Under the pieces are notes generated by a model. The model searched no databases. It was given only the letters and a program-made list of their open reading frames with translations, and had not been told where the DNA came from. From positions 7,294,001-7,358,000 of the forward strand of contig NZ_CP151099.1 of assembly GCF_038096175.1 (NCBI RefSeq): a DNA stretch of 64,000 bases. The letters run 5' to 3'. Shown here one piece after another: positions 34,846 through 45,033 of this stretch. Within the stretch, counting starts at the first letter, position 1. Each line of letters opens with the position of its first letter. This DNA is from Nostoc sp. UHCC 0302 (GTDB taxonomy: Bacteria; Cyanobacteriota; Cyanobacteriia; Cyanobacteriales; Nostocaceae). Made by a program: the position numbers and the translations under genes.

Positions 34846-36219
34846 TTAACTCTGCGTCACCTTTTCTTTTGCCAAGAACTTCTCTAGTTCTGTCAGCGCA
34901 TCAGCATCAACTTTAGTTTGCATTGGGCAGAACTTAGGCCCGCACATCGAACAAAACTCAGCGGTTTTGTATATGTCTGCTGGCAGAGTTTCATCGTGAT
35001 ACTCTTTGGCTCTTTCTGGGTCGAGTGATAATTCAAACTGACGGTTCCAATCAAAGTTATAGCGGGCGTGGGAAAGTTCATCATCTCTATCCCTAGCACC
35101 TGGGCGATGTCTGGCAATATCAGCCGCATGAGCTGCTATCTTGTAAGCAATCAACCCATTCCGTACATCTTCGGCGTTTGGTAATCCTAAATGTTCTTTT
35201 GGTGTGACGTAGCACAGCATCGCTGTACCATACCATCCAGCCATTGCAGCTCCAATGGCTGAAGTAATATGGTCATAACCAGGAGCAATATCTGTTACCA
35301 ATGGCCCTAGTACGTAGAAAGGTGCTTCTGAACACTCTTCCATCTGCTTGCGGACGTTGAACTCAATTTGATCCATTGGAACGTGTCCAGGCCCTTCTAC
35401 CATCACCTGTACATCATCTTCCCAGGCTTTGCGAGTTAGCTGTCCGAGGGTTTTGAGCTCAGCTAATTGCGCGGCATCTGAAGCGTCATGAGTGCAGCCA
35501 GGACGCAGAGAATCTCCTAAACTGAAGGAGACATCGTACCTTTTGAAAATCTCAATGATGTCCTGGAAGTGGGTGTAAAGCGGGTTTTGTTTGTGGTGAT
35601 GTAGCATCCACCGTGCCAAAATACCGCCGCCGCGAGAAACAATACCAGTAATCCGGCTTCTCACCAAAGGCAAATGCTCCAGCAAAATCCCGGCGTGGAT
35701 GGTTTGATAATCTACCCCTTGCTGGGCGTGTTTTTCGATGACATGGAGAAAATCATCAGCGGTGAGCTTTTCAATTGTGCCGTGGACACTTTCTAAAGCT
35801 TGGTAAACTGGCACTGTACCAATGGGAACAGTTGAAGCGTTGATGATAGCTGTGCGAATTTCATCTAAGTTACCGCCACCTGTGGACAAGTCCATTACGG
35901 TATCAGCACCGTACTTCACCGACAGCATCAGCTTATCGACTTCTTCTTGAAGATTAGAAGAGTTAGGGGAAGCACCGATATTAGCATTTACCTTACATCT
36001 GGAGGCGATGCCAATGCACATCGGCTCTAAATTAGTGTGATTAATATTAGCAGGTATAATCATTCGCCCCCGCGCCACTTCCTCACGAATGAGATCAGCA
36101 GGGAGATTTTCCCGTTGGGCGACATAGTGCATTTCTTCGGTGATAACACCTTGGCGTGCGTAGTGCATTTGAGAAACATTGCTCTGGCCACGCCGCTTAG
36201 CAACCCATTGTGTCCGCAT
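34846..36219 (-). CDS. thiC: Phosphomethylpyrimidine synthase
   Basis: A 457-residue radical SAM enzyme that turns aminoimidazole ribotide into HMP-P for thiamine. The C-terminal CxxCxxxxC cluster motif is Cys423, Cys426 and Cys431 ([10 protein letters not shown]), and CNIGxS-like GPGHVPMDQ is present. The start is well supported by GAGGAA just upstream. A TPP riboswitch lies in its leader, so its product pathway is feedback-controlled. Confidence 0.97.
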   Translation of the reverse strand: MRTQWVAKRRGQSNVSQMHYARQGVITEEMHYVAQRENLPADLIREEVARGRMIIPANINHTNLEPMCIGIASRCKVNANIGASPNSSNLQEEVDKLMLSVKYGADTVMDLSTGGGNLDEIRTAIINASTVPIGTVPVYQALESVHGTIEKLTADDFLHVIEKHAQQGVDYQTIHAGILLEHLPLVRSRITGIVSRGGGILARWMLHHHKQNPLYTHFQDIIEIFKRYDVSFSLGDSLRPGCTHDASDAAQLAELKTLGQLTRKAWEDDVQVMVEGPGHVPMDQIEFNVRKQMEECSEAPFYVLGPLVTDIAPGYDHITSAIGAAMAGWYGTAMLCYVTPKEHLGLPNAEDVRNGLIAYKIAAHAADIARHRPGARDRDDELSHARYNFDWNRQFELSLDPERAKEYHDETLPADIYKTAEFCSMCGPKFCPMQTKVDADALTELEKFLAKEKVTQS

Positions 36220-36239
36220 ATTGAATTCCTCGATAAACA

Positions 36240-36316
36240 GCTTCCCTCCGCTGGTATTACCCAGACTCAGGTGTTAAGGGTGTGATCTCAGCCTGAATTG
36301 TAGGCACCCCTAGCAT
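36240..36316 (-). promoter_or_regulatory. TPP riboswitch (THI box)
   Basis: On the minus strand the leader contains TAGGGGTGCC, CTGAGATCACACCCTT, ACACCTGA and TGGGTAATACCAGCGGAGGGA, the conserved TPP aptamer blocks in order. It lies about 20 bases before the ribosome binding site of thiC, which suggests translational control. Confidence 0.93.
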
Positions 36317-36700
36317 GGTTGTTGATTGTAGCACCTTGGTTATGGCTGCGAACGAGGACGTTAACAATTCCTGAAGTGTGGGAGTAATGTTTTCTTGTTT
36401 CTGCTGAATATGGTCTAAATATATTGGGATGTCCAATTCTCCGCAAACTTGTCGTAAAAACCAATTGTCGCCAGCATCCTAATAGCCAAATACATGAAAG
36501 AAACTCCATCAGCATCAAAAGCTATGGAACAAAATCATAAAAAGTACTCGCAAAGACTAAATTTTATTTCCACAGTTGGATGTAAATATTTATGTTAAGC
36601 AAAGTCAAAAAATATATAAAGAAATTCAGCTAATTGCTGTATTCACGAAAACATAATTAATAGATTTAAGCAAATTTTTTTATAGCTTAAGGAGGGCCTG
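36317..36700. other. Gap between TPP riboswitch and aldehyde dehydrogenase gene
   Basis: About 380 bases. The minus-strand part (36320-36540) has a partly open, protein-like frame broken by stops (DNWFLRQVCGELDIPIY region) that runs into the aptamer; it could be a gene relic or chance. The 36540-36690 part is AT-rich and likely promoter for the downstream gene. Confidence 0.4.
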
Positions 36701-38167
36701 ATGGTTACAGCAACAGTACCAGGACAACAGGTCAAAATTGGCCCCACACGGCTGCTAATTAACAACGAGTGGGTAGATAGTGTTAGCGATCGCCGATTTG
36801 AAACGATAAACCCAGCTACAGGTGAAGTCATCTGCGAAGTGGCAGAAGCAGACGCCCCAGATGTGGATAAAGCAGTACAAGCAGCCCGTACAGCCTTCAA
36901 TGGAGAATGGCGAAAGATATCCGCTACCCGTCGCGGCGAGTTGCTCTATAAGTTAGCTGATTTAATTGAACAGAATATCGATGAGTTGGCGCGGTTAGAA
37001 ACTCTAGACAACGGCAAACCAGTACAAGATTCATTGGGTGATTTGGGGTTAGTCATCGCTTGCTACCGCTACTATGCAGGCTGGGCTGACAAAGTACAAG
37101 GCAAAACTATCCCGATTAATGGGCCCTACTTCTGCTACACTCGCCATGAGCCTGTGGGTGTAGTTGGTCAAATTATTCCCTGGAATTTTCCACTGCTGAT
37201 GCAAGCGTGGAAGTTAGCCCCAGCTTTGGCTACTGGTAATACTGTAGTTCTCAAAACGGCAGAACAGACACCTTTATCAGCGTTGCGGGTGGGTGAGTTA
37301 ATTATTGAGGCTGGTTTCCCTCCCGGTGTTGTGAATATCTTATCAGGATATGGGTCGACAGCAGGAGCCGCGATCGCTCGTCACATGGATATTGACAAAG
37401 TGGCGTTTACTGGTTCCACTGAGGTAGGGCATCTGATTATGGAAGCTGCTGCCAAAAGTAACCTCAAACGCGTCACCCTAGAACTTGGCGGGAAGAGTCC
37501 CAACATTGTATTTGCAGATGCTGATTTAGATGCAGCGATCGCAGGTTCTCATGATGCGATATTCTTCAACCAAGGTCAGTGTTGCTGTGCTGGTTCGCGG
37601 TTGTTTGTAGAAGAAAAATGCTATGACGAGTTTGTGGCTAAGAGTGTAGAAAAAGCCAAACAGCGAATTGTTGGTAATCCCTTCGACGCCAAAACAGAAC
37701 AAGGGCCGCAGGTAGACAAAGACCAATTCGATAAGGTTATGGGCTACATTGAGTCCGGGATGCGAGAAGGGGCCGAGATGTTATGTGGTGGTAATCAAGT
37801 TGGTGAAAAGGGTTTCTTTATTGCACCCACAGTTTTTGCTAATGTCCGCGATGACATGAAGATTGCCCAAGAGGAAATCTTTGGCCCAGTGATGAGTATT
37901 ATCAAATTCAAAGACATTGAGGAAGTAATTCAACGGGCAAACACCACAGTGTACGGACTCGCCGCCGCCGTTTGGACTCAGGATATCACCAAAGCTCATG
38001 CGATCGCTAATAATGTCCGGGCAGGTACGGTGTGGGTAAATTGTTACGATGTATTCGATGCTGCTGCGCCCTTTGGTGGTTTCAAGCAGTCTGGTATTGG
38101 TCGAGAACTAGGCGAATATGGCTTGCAGCAATACACCGAAATCAAGACTGTTACTATCAAATTGTAA
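36701..38167 (+). CDS. Aldehyde dehydrogenase family protein
   Basis: A 488-residue NAD(P)-dependent aldehyde dehydrogenase. Glu261 in [14 protein letters not shown] and the catalytic Cys near 295 in GQCCCAGSR are both present, and the family's Asn in IPWNFPL is intact. It has close similarity to class 1/2 ALDHs; in cyanobacteria such enzymes can oxidise retinal, apocarotenal or other long aldehydes, and the precise substrate is inference. The ATG at 36701 has a very strong AAGGAGG site. The gene is convergent with mazG, 10 bases apart. Confidence 0.94.
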   Translation: MVTATVPGQQVKIGPTRLLINNEWVDSVSDRRFETINPATGEVICEVAEADAPDVDKAVQAARTAFNGEWRKISATRRGELLYKLADLIEQNIDELARLETLDNGKPVQDSLGDLGLVIACYRYYAGWADKVQGKTIPINGPYFCYTRHEPVGVVGQIIPWNFPLLMQAWKLAPALATGNTVVLKTAEQTPLSALRVGELIIEAGFPPGVVNILSGYGSTAGAAIARHMDIDKVAFTGSTEVGHLIMEAAAKSNLKRVTLELGGKSPNIVFADADLDAAIAGSHDAIFFNQGQCCCAGSRLFVEEKCYDEFVAKSVEKAKQRIVGNPFDAKTEQGPQVDKDQFDKVMGYIESGMREGAEMLCGGNQVGEKGFFIAPTVFANVRDDMKIAQEEIFGPVMSIIKFKDIEEVIQRANTTVYGLAAAVWTQDITKAHAIANNVRAGTVWVNCYDVFDAAAPFGGFKQSGIGRELGEYGLQQYTEIKTVTIKL

Positions 38168-38177
38168 ATTAGAGATA

Positions 38178-39008
38178 TTACTGCTCTTTGGCTAACTGAG
38201 CTTTTGCCTGTTGCCAGAGAGTTTCCAACTCATCCAAACTGAAATCAGAAAGGGGGCGGTCAACAACTGCCTCCATTTTTTGTAACCTTTGGACAAATCG
38301 CCCATTTGTGCCTTGCAAAGCAGTACTAGGGTCAAGATTATACCAACGGGCAAGTTGAATAACTGCAAACAGTAAATCACCAAGTTCTGCTTGTTGGCGT
38401 TCTGGTGTTTCCTCGGCTAGAGCGTGTTGAAACTCACCTAACTCCTCGTGAAATTTGTCCCACACGCCATCAATATTTTCCCACTCAAACCCAACAGCCG
38501 CAGCCTTTTGGGAAATCTTCATTGCCGCCATCAGTGGGGGAAGAGTACGTCCATAGCGACTGAGTTTAGCACTCAGTTTTTGATTATCTGAGGATGGTTC
38601 ACCTTTTTCCGCAGCTTTGATTTGTTCCCAGTTTTGCCGCACTTCATCCACACTCTGTACAGAGACATCGCCAAACACATGAGGATGACGGCGAATCAAC
38701 TTTTGAGAAATCCCTTCTGCTATTTCTTTGAGAGCAAATTGTCCTGATTCACTAGCGATTTGAGCTTGTAATACCACTTGTAATAGTAAATCGCCTAACT
38801 CTTCTGCGATCGCTTTTTTATCGCCACTCTGAATCGCGTCTACCACCTCATAAGCTTCTTCTATCACGTAAGGCGTGAGCGTTTCGGGAGTTTGAGCCAA
38901 ATCCCAAGGACAACCACCATCAGGCGATCGCAACTTCGCTACTACCTCAATTAACTCTTGTAAAGCCGCTAAAGTATCAGTGTTGTTTTGATTTTGATTT
39001 AATTCCAT
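38178..39008 (-). CDS. mazG: Nucleoside triphosphate pyrophosphohydrolase MazG
   Basis: A 276-residue all-alpha NTP pyrophosphatase with two MazG domains. The active motif GGCPWDLAQTPETL (about 32-45) and EEAYEVVDAI and EELGDLLLQVV metal-binding acids lie in the first domain, with a second ExxE/ELGDLLFAV at about 205-215. It converts dNTPs and NTPs to monophosphates. It is longer than E. coli MazG by only a few residues. The gene is adjacent to the aldehyde dehydrogenase stop. Confidence 0.94.
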   Translation of the reverse strand: MELNQNQNNTDTLAALQELIEVVAKLRSPDGGCPWDLAQTPETLTPYVIEEAYEVVDAIQSGDKKAIAEELGDLLLQVVLQAQIASESGQFALKEIAEGISQKLIRRHPHVFGDVSVQSVDEVRQNWEQIKAAEKGEPSSDNQKLSAKLSRYGRTLPPLMAAMKISQKAAAVGFEWENIDGVWDKFHEELGEFQHALAEETPERQQAELGDLLFAVIQLARWYNLDPSTALQGTNGRFVQRLQKMEAVVDRPLSDFSLDELETLWQQAKAQLAKEQ

Positions 39009-39239
39009 AATTTAACTTACTAAAAGTCCCACATTGACATCGATAATTAAATATGCAATACCATATTTTTATCTCTTAAAATTGCATTCCTTTACAACAA
39101 TCTAAAACTTTCTTGCTACTATTCATAGATTTACAGTATGAGCATTGCACAATAAACAATCTCAATTCATCTTTTTATTATGCAACACCAATAATCTTTA
39201 CCGAAAAACTTAAATACTCTGTAGCTTATAAGCTCACAA

Positions 39240-39290
39240 CTGGGAATTTTAGTATTAGAGGAATTACTTAAAACTAGATGTAATTCCCAG
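39240..39290. promoter_or_regulatory. Inverted repeat upstream of orphan histidine kinase
   Basis: CTGGGAATT (39240-39248) and AATTCCCAG (39282-39290) are exact complements with a 33-base spacer, and the kinase ATG is 22 bases further. It may be an operator or leader hairpin; nothing decides between these. Confidence 0.35.
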
Positions 39291-39312
39291 CACGTGAGGT
39301 TTGGAGCAAGAG

Positions 39313-41019
39313 ATGAAAATTAGTCAAAAATTAATTCTGGGATTTCTGGGAATTGCTACTCTGACAGGAGTTCTTGGTGCGATCGCCGCCAATCAGCAAT
39401 CAAAAACAGCCAAGTATCTTGCTCAACAAGAAGCGCAAGAAGTCGCTGGACTACTCGGATATTTCGCAAATCATGAGCTTGAAGACCATGAATTTAAATC
39501 GCGAGATGAGATGCTAGCCCAATTACAACGGCACGTAGAAGCACTACACAATCAGCGTCAGCGTGATCTGGAGATTGTAGACCGCAATAAGATAATTCTC
39601 GCAGATGTCGTTACCGAAGACGTTGGCACCCGATTGGAACATGACCTCAATAATGAAGTTGGCAAAACTATTCAAGATGGTATACCAAGAACCTATGTTG
39701 AAATCAGTTCTGAGTACCCAAATGGAATTCAATTGATTGCTGTTCCTTTTAAAACTAGCAAAAATGAAACTATTGGTGCAGTAATTTTGGAGTATACACC
39801 GCTCTACAAAGCAGCAATGGCAACAGCTCAAGAAAGCATTATTGCCACATTGAGCATGAGTTTGGTATCTGCTGTACTTGCATTAGCAGCGGGCTATTTA
39901 ACATCTAAAAGCATCTCTGAACCGATTAAAAAACTCCAGCAAGCTGTGCTGAATCTAGCTGAAGGTAAGCTGGATACCAGAGTTAACATTCGCTCCCAAG
40001 ATGAGATTGGCGAGTTAGCTACCTCTTTCAACAAAATGGCGGACGATTTGCAACAGTCTAGGGCTAAGTTGATCAATGCTAACGAACAGTTACGAGATGA
40101 GATTACTGAGCGCCAGCAGGCAGAAGCAGAAGTTCAGCAAGCTCTAAAAGACCTGCAAAAAACCCAAGCCCAATTGATTCAATCTGAAAAAATGTCTAGT
40201 CTGGGTCAACTGGTGGCAGGGGTTGCCCACGAAATCAACAACCCAGTTAACTTTATTCACGGCAATCTGCTCCATGTACAGGAATATGCTGAATGTCTAA
40301 TGAATTTCGTGCAACTTTACCAAAAGCATCACCCAAATCCAGCACCGGAAATTCAAGCTGAAGCGGAGAAAATTGATCTGGTGTTTTTGCAGGAAGACTT
40401 ACCTAAGATTGTCGATTCTATGGCAATGGGTACTGAACGCATTCGCCAAATTGTACTATCACTTCGCAACTTCTCACGTATAGATGAAGCTGAATATAAA
40501 GCTGTTAACATCCACGAGGGTATTGACAGCACTTTATTAATTCTGCAACATCGCCTTAAAGCTAAAGCAGAGATGCCAACGATTGAGGTGATTCGAGACT
40601 ATGGAAATTTGCCTCTTGTGGAGTGCTATCCTGGACAACTTAACCAGGTGTTTATGAATCTTTTAGCAAATGGCATTGATGCTCTTGAAGAAGCTAATAC
40701 CAAGCACAAGCATTCTCAGCTAAAAGATAATCCCAGGCGAATAATCATTCGCACTTCGGTAATAGATTCGGAGTGGGTGCAAATTGCGATCGCTGACAAC
40801 GGCCCTGGTATCCCAGAAACGGCACGTCAACATCTGTTTAATCCTTTTTTTACAACTAAACCCATAGGCAAAGGTACAGGCATGGGACTGTCCATCAGCT
40901 ACCAAATCATTACAGAAAAACATTGTGGCAAAATACAGTACTTTTCTACTCCCACAGAGGGAACTGAATTCATAATTCAGATTCCTATCCAGGGTAAAGT
41001 TAATAAAATTAATAGATAA
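39313..41019 (+). CDS. Orphan sensor histidine kinase with periplasmic domain and HAMP
   Basis: A 568-residue kinase counted from ATG 39313, preceded by GGAG at suitable spacing; a TTG 12 bases earlier is also in frame. A membrane helix (about 5-23) leads to an extracytoplasmic domain (about 25-175), then a second helix (about 178-200), HAMP (about 200-255), and a coiled stretch to the kinase core with His306 (VAGVAHEINNP). ATPase motifs DNGPGIP and GTGMGLSISYQI are present. It has no adjacent response regulator. The core is closely related to the MASE3-like kinase at 1670, so these are paralogues with swapped sensors. Confidence 0.87.
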   Translation: MKISQKLILGFLGIATLTGVLGAIAANQQSKTAKYLAQQEAQEVAGLLGYFANHELEDHEFKSRDEMLAQLQRHVEALHNQRQRDLEIVDRNKIILADVVTEDVGTRLEHDLNNEVGKTIQDGIPRTYVEISSEYPNGIQLIAVPFKTSKNETIGAVILEYTPLYKAAMATAQESIIATLSMSLVSAVLALAAGYLTSKSISEPIKKLQQAVLNLAEGKLDTRVNIRSQDEIGELATSFNKMADDLQQSRAKLINANEQLRDEITERQQAEAEVQQALKDLQKTQAQLIQSEKMSSLGQLVAGVAHEINNPVNFIHGNLLHVQEYAECLMNFVQLYQKHHPNPAPEIQAEAEKIDLVFLQEDLPKIVDSMAMGTERIRQIVLSLRNFSRIDEAEYKAVNIHEGIDSTLLILQHRLKAKAEMPTIEVIRDYGNLPLVECYPGQLNQVFMNLLANGIDALEEANTKHKHSQLKDNPRRIIIRTSVIDSEWVQIAIADNGPGIPETARQHLFNPFFTTKPIGKGTGMGLSISYQIITEKHCGKIQYFSTPTEGTEFIIQIPIQGKVNKINR

Positions 41020-41156
41020 AAAAACTGTAGTAATTATAGTAATTCCTAATCAAGCAGCAGGTTTTTTGTTTAAGAATAGTTATAAAGACGCAATTATCCA
41101 ATAATTCTAGAAACTCTTGACGCAGCAGCCCCGCCAAAATGTCAACTTTTGTATTG

Positions 41157-41777
41157 TCATTTATCCTTTGTCGTTTTCCCCTTGCTCTTTCTGCTAACTG
41201 TAGCTCTAAGACTACCGCGAGTTGTAATTTTACGCTTCTTAGTTTTGCTACTAGGAAGTAATCCCCGAATTCCCTGCTTTTTAAAGCGCTTGTATGCCGA
41301 ACCGCCCCAATCGCTGAGAGAATGACTCATCGCACCGAGTTCTAAACCCAAAAACAGGGCGATATATTCAGTATCGTATTGCACAAGCGATCGCCCGACA
41401 GTTCCACCCAAATCCTGCAAACTAAAACTCAGATTCCACAGCTTTTCGACAATTGTCAAAACGAAAATTGCCAAGATCGCAAGCAAGCAGCCGAGATAAA
41501 GTACCCGCAGGATCGTCCCAATAATCGGCCCGTGGGATAAAAAAGAACGATGTCGGAGACTTTTTTGATAAGGTAGCCAAATCCAACGTAAGAAACCCCA
41601 GCGTTGAAATTGCACAGAGTAAATATCTAAATCGGGGCCAAACATTAGCCCTCCAAATAGAAACCCGCCTGCAACTAATAAAGTCGCATTGCTACTACGA
41701 GTCTGCCAGAAAGTGATGCCCGCCACGAACGGCAGAGCATACATAGTAATGCGATCGTGCGTCCGACCAGAGGGCAT
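41157..41777 (-). CDS. Metal-binding membrane protein (DUF2227-like)
   Basis: A 206-residue protein with about three hydrophobic segments. The N-terminal MPSGRTHDRIT, GPDLDIYS and RHRSFLSHGPIIG blocks carry the His/Asp pairs typical of the DUF2227 group annotated as metal-binding; they look like possible metal-chelating residues. A Lys/Arg-rich tail follows. Its biochemical function is unknown. The gene stops 137 bases from the end of the histidine kinase gene (convergent). Confidence 0.75.
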   Translation of the reverse strand: MPSGRTHDRITMYALPFVAGITFWQTRSSNATLLVAGGFLFGGLMFGPDLDIYSVQFQRWGFLRWIWLPYQKSLRHRSFLSHGPIIGTILRVLYLGCLLAILAIFVLTIVEKLWNLSFSLQDLGGTVGRSLVQYDTEYIALFLGLELGAMSHSLSDWGGSAYKRFKKQGIRGLLPSSKTKKRKITTRGSLRATVSRKSKGKTTKDK

Positions 41778-41936
41778 TCTGAGTGCTGAGTCCTACTGCT
41801 GAGTTACCGAACTTTTGAGCGGCATCCATCGCCGCTCAGAGTTCTCACTGAGTCAGTATAAGAGAAAAAAAGATTTTCCCAAAACTACTAGCGCAACGCG
41901 AAATCTTTTGCTATATTAATTAAGGATTAGTCAAAA

Positions 41937-42009
<73 letters not shown>

Positions 42010-42029
42010 TAATTGTTAAAGTGTAACAG

Positions 42030-42063
42030 CGAGCTATTAACTCATTTATGAGTTAATAGCTCG
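42030..42063 (+). terminator. Hairpin after tRNA-Val
   Basis: A 16-base stem CGAGCTATTAACTCAT with its exact complement and a TT loop, followed by TTAAGTTTT. It likely terminates the tRNA-Val transcript. Confidence 0.75.
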
Positions 42064-42407
42064 TTAAGTTTTGTAAGACTTGAAGAAAGTAAGGCTTTCA
42101 TAGCAATCTCTAAACTACTTCGTTCGCCTACGTTGCATTCGCAATGATATATCGTAAATGATTAGGTGGACATAATATGACATCCTCTTGGTCATCCTTA
42201 GAGTCAAAGCTTTTCGAGCATATTCTCAACTTAAGCCACTATTGAGAAAAAAGTAACCTCTGTATTTTGGACTATTTGCTTAAATAGACCACATAATCTG
42301 AAACAAGATACAGTTTCTCACGCTTTTACGAGTATTAACCGCACGTCAACTACTGTACTTTTTTTTGATATCATCAGAGATCCGACTCTTTAAACACCGA
42401 TTGACGT
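42064..42407. other. leuC upstream region
   Basis: About 345 bases. A 22-codon ORF (42177-42245) has AGGTGG at suitable spacing and encodes four Leu; it could be a leader peptide but no attenuator hairpin was found after it. Otherwise AT-rich with no recognised motif. Confidence 0.35.
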
Positions 42408-43811
42408 ATGAGCAAAGGTACCCTGTTTGACAAAGTTTGGGACTTACACACCGTTGGTACACTTCCTTCAGGGCTGACGCAACTATTTATCGGGCTGCAT
42501 CTAATTCATGAAGTAACCAGTCCCCAAGCCTTTGCTATGTTACGCGAGAGAGGTCTAAAAGTCCTGTTTCCTGAGCGGACTGTAGCTACGGTAGATCATA
42601 TTGTACCGACAGAAAATCAAGCACGCCCCTTTGCCGATACCCTGGCAGAGGAAATGATTCAAGCGCTTGAACAGAACTGTAAGGAAAATAACATAACTTT
42701 TTATAATATCGGTTCTGGTAGTCAGGGTATAGTTCATGTCATCGCTCCAGAATTGGGACTTACCCAGCCAGGATTGACGATCGCCTGTGGAGATAGCCAC
42801 ACTTCTAGTCATGGTGCATTTGGGGCGATCGCATTTGGTATCGGTACTAGCCAAGTGCGGGATGTTCTCGCTTCCCAAACCCTTGCTCTATCTAAGTTGA
42901 AAGTCCGCAAAATTGAAGTTAACGGTACTCTCAACCCCGGTGTTTTCGCCAAAGATGTGATTTTGCATATCATCCGTACGCTTGGTGTCAAAGGTGGCGT
43001 AGGTTACGCCTATGAATACGCAGGTACGACCTTTGACCAAATGAATATGGAAGAACGGATGACAGTCTGCAACATGGCGATCGAAGGCGGTGCTAGATGC
43101 GGCTACGTCAATCCCGATCAAGTTACCTACGATTATCTCAAAGGTAGAGACTTTGCCCCCAAAGATGCAGATTGGGATAAAGCTGTGGCTTGGTGGGAAT
43201 CTATCAAGAGCGATGTTGATGCTGTGTACGATGATGTAGTGGTCTTTGACGCAGCTGATATTCCCCCGACTGTGACTTGGGGAATTACTCCTGGTCAAGG
43301 CATTGGGATTAATCAGTTCGTACCTAAGCCGGAAGAACTGCTCGAAGAAGACCGATTCATTGCCGAAGAAGCTTACCGCTACATGGATTTGTTGCCTGGA
43401 CAACCAATCAAAGGTACTAAAATTGATGTCTGCTTTATTGGCAGCTGCACTAATGGAAGAATTAGCGACCTACGGGAAGCCGCGAAAATTGCCAAAGGTC
43501 GGAAAGTAGCTGAGGGAATTAAAGCCTTTGTTGTCCCAGGTTCCGAACGGGTGAAGCAAGAAGCGGAAGCTGAGGGACTGGACAAAATCTTTCAGGAAGC
43601 TGGATTTGAGTGGCGCGAACCAGGATGTTCCATGTGTTTGGCGATGAACCCAGACAAGTTACAGGGAAGACAAATCAGTGCTTCCTCTTCCAACCGCAAC
43701 TTTAAAGGAAGACAGGGTTCATCCTCTGGTCGCACATTGCTGATGAGTCCGGCGATGGTTGCTACCGCTGCGATTAAAGGTGAAGTTTCGGACGTGCGCG
43801 AGTTGCTGTAA
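42408..43811 (+). CDS. leuC: 3-isopropylmalate dehydratase large subunit
   Basis: A 467-residue aconitase-family enzyme; with LeuD it isomerises 2-isopropylmalate to 3-isopropylmalate in leucine synthesis. Cluster-ligand regions [10 protein letters not shown] and [12 protein letters not shown] carry the three Cys of the 4Fe-4S site, and [13 protein letters not shown] is intact. Its partner leuD follows after 93 bases that hold a dispersed repeat. Confidence 0.97.
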   Translation: MSKGTLFDKVWDLHTVGTLPSGLTQLFIGLHLIHEVTSPQAFAMLRERGLKVLFPERTVATVDHIVPTENQARPFADTLAEEMIQALEQNCKENNITFYNIGSGSQGIVHVIAPELGLTQPGLTIACGDSHTSSHGAFGAIAFGIGTSQVRDVLASQTLALSKLKVRKIEVNGTLNPGVFAKDVILHIIRTLGVKGGVGYAYEYAGTTFDQMNMEERMTVCNMAIEGGARCGYVNPDQVTYDYLKGRDFAPKDADWDKAVAWWESIKSDVDAVYDDVVVFDAADIPPTVTWGITPGQGIGINQFVPKPEELLEEDRFIAEEAYRYMDLLPGQPIKGTKIDVCFIGSCTNGRISDLREAAKIAKGRKVAEGIKAFVVPGSERVKQEAEAEGLDKIFQEAGFEWREPGCSMCLAMNPDKLQGRQISASSSNRNFKGRQGSSSGRTLLMSPAMVATAAIKGEVSDVRELL

Positions 43812-43822
43812 TGGGCATTGGG

Positions 43823-43866
43823 GAGCCAGTTCCGTGCGGGGGTTCCCCCTGTTGAGGAAACTGGCG
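43823..43866. repeat. GAGCCAG...ACTGGC repeat in leuC-leuD gap
   Basis: A hairpin element with outer arms GCCAGTT/AACTGGC and inner CGGGGG-TTCCCCC. A second example is at 25180-25224. It occupies about half of the intergenic space of a metabolic operon. Confidence 0.75.
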
Positions 43867-43904
43867 TCATGGGGCAATAATTGAAGTGATAGGTAAGCAA
43901 ATTT

Positions 43905-44513
43905 ATGGTGAGTGAAGTTAAAACAGTTTCTGGACGCGCTATACCATTGGTAGGAAATGATATAGATACCGATCGCATTATTCCCGCCCGTTATTTGAAA
44001 GCCATAACCTTTGATGGGTTAGGCGAAGGCGCGTTTATTGATGACCGCAAAGCACTAAATGGTCAACATCCCTTTGATCAACCACAATACCAAGGGGCAA
44101 ACATTTTAATAGTCAATAGAAATTTTGGTTGTGGTTCATCGCGGGAACACGCACCGCAGGCGATCGCAAAATGGGGAATTCAAGCCCTAATAGGCGAAAG
44201 CTTTGCAGAAATCTTTTTTGGTAACTGTGTGGCAATGGGAATACCTTGTCTGACAGCTGATGCAGCCACAATCAAACAACTGCAAGAATTAGTAGCTGCG
44301 AATCCTCAAGCCGCTGTCACCGTAAATCTAGAAACCTTGCAAGTACAAATCGCCGATTATACCGCCCCAGTTGTAATTGGTGAAGGTACTAGAAGCACTT
44401 TCATTGCTGGCACTTGGGATGCTTGCGGTCAATTAGTAGCTAATGCTGACCAAGTTCGGGCAACGGCTGCGAAACTACCATATATAAGTTGGGGTCAGTT
44501 AGCTGCAAGTTAA
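43905..44513 (+). CDS. leuD: 3-isopropylmalate dehydratase small subunit
   Basis: A 202-residue swivelling-domain subunit. [14 protein letters not shown] at 18-31 and [12 protein letters not shown] around 74-85 are the family signatures. It forms the active site with LeuC. Start ATG 43905 follows TAAGCAAATTT with a weak ribosome binding site. It is the last gene of the likely leuCD unit. Confidence 0.97.
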   Translation: MVSEVKTVSGRAIPLVGNDIDTDRIIPARYLKAITFDGLGEGAFIDDRKALNGQHPFDQPQYQGANILIVNRNFGCGSSREHAPQAIAKWGIQALIGESFAEIFFGNCVAMGIPCLTADAATIKQLQELVAANPQAAVTVNLETLQVQIADYTAPVVIGEGTRSTFIAGTWDACGQLVANADQVRATAAKLPYISWGQLAAS

Positions 44514-44571
44514 AAGGGTGTTTTATTTGAGTATTAGTTAAAGATAAAAAGAGTCGAAAAAGAAAAACAAA

Positions 44572-44985
44572 ATGACGACTTATACAGGTGGATGTGCTTG
44601 CAGAGCAATTCGTTATGAAATTGCAACAGAACCGCTACAGATGGGTCATTGTCAGTGCAGCGACTGCCAAGAGGCAACTGGAAGTGGACACGCATCAATC
44701 CTGATTTTCCCTAAAAGCGCAGTCACATTAACCGGTAGCCCAACTCACTACACTTCTCAACCAGATAGTGGTAAAACAAAGACGCGTGCTTTTTGCCCAA
44801 TCTGCGGTTCGCCACTATACACGCTCCTCGACTCGCTACCTGATGTGTTTGTAGTCAAGGCAGGAAGTCTTGACGACACAAGCGCTTTTCAGCCTCAAAT
44901 GGTCATTTACACAGACAGCGGATGTGTTTGGGATTATATCGATCCTACTCTACCCAGATATTCAAAGATGCCGACTGCTGGATAA
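44572..44985 (+). CDS. GFA family protein (glutathione-dependent formaldehyde-activating-like)
   Basis: A 137-residue Zn-binding protein. GGCACRAIRYE, HCQCSDCQEATG and FCPICGSPLY hold the characteristic Cys pattern of the GFA fold. Family members bind zinc, and a few act on S-hydroxymethylglutathione; most are uncharacterised, so no reaction is claimed. It lies 59 bases downstream of leuD and could share its transcript. Confidence 0.85.
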   Translation: MTTYTGGCACRAIRYEIATEPLQMGHCQCSDCQEATGSGHASILIFPKSAVTLTGSPTHYTSQPDSGKTKTRAFCPICGSPLYTLLDSLPDVFVVKAGSLDDTSAFQPQMVIYTDSGCVWDYIDPTLPRYSKMPTAG

Positions 44986-45033
44986 ATAAAGCGATCGCCT
45001 AACTTACTGCGTTTTAATTACCGATGACAAAAG

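Noticed and set aside
36320-36540. Protein-like frame next to the TPP riboswitch
   Set aside because: It has in-frame stops, runs into the aptamer, and no start with a ribosome binding site; too weak for a gene call.
42888-43403. 171-residue antisense frame inside leuC
   Set aside because: It lies wholly opposite a well-supported leuC and shows no protein-like motif; it is a codon-bias shadow.
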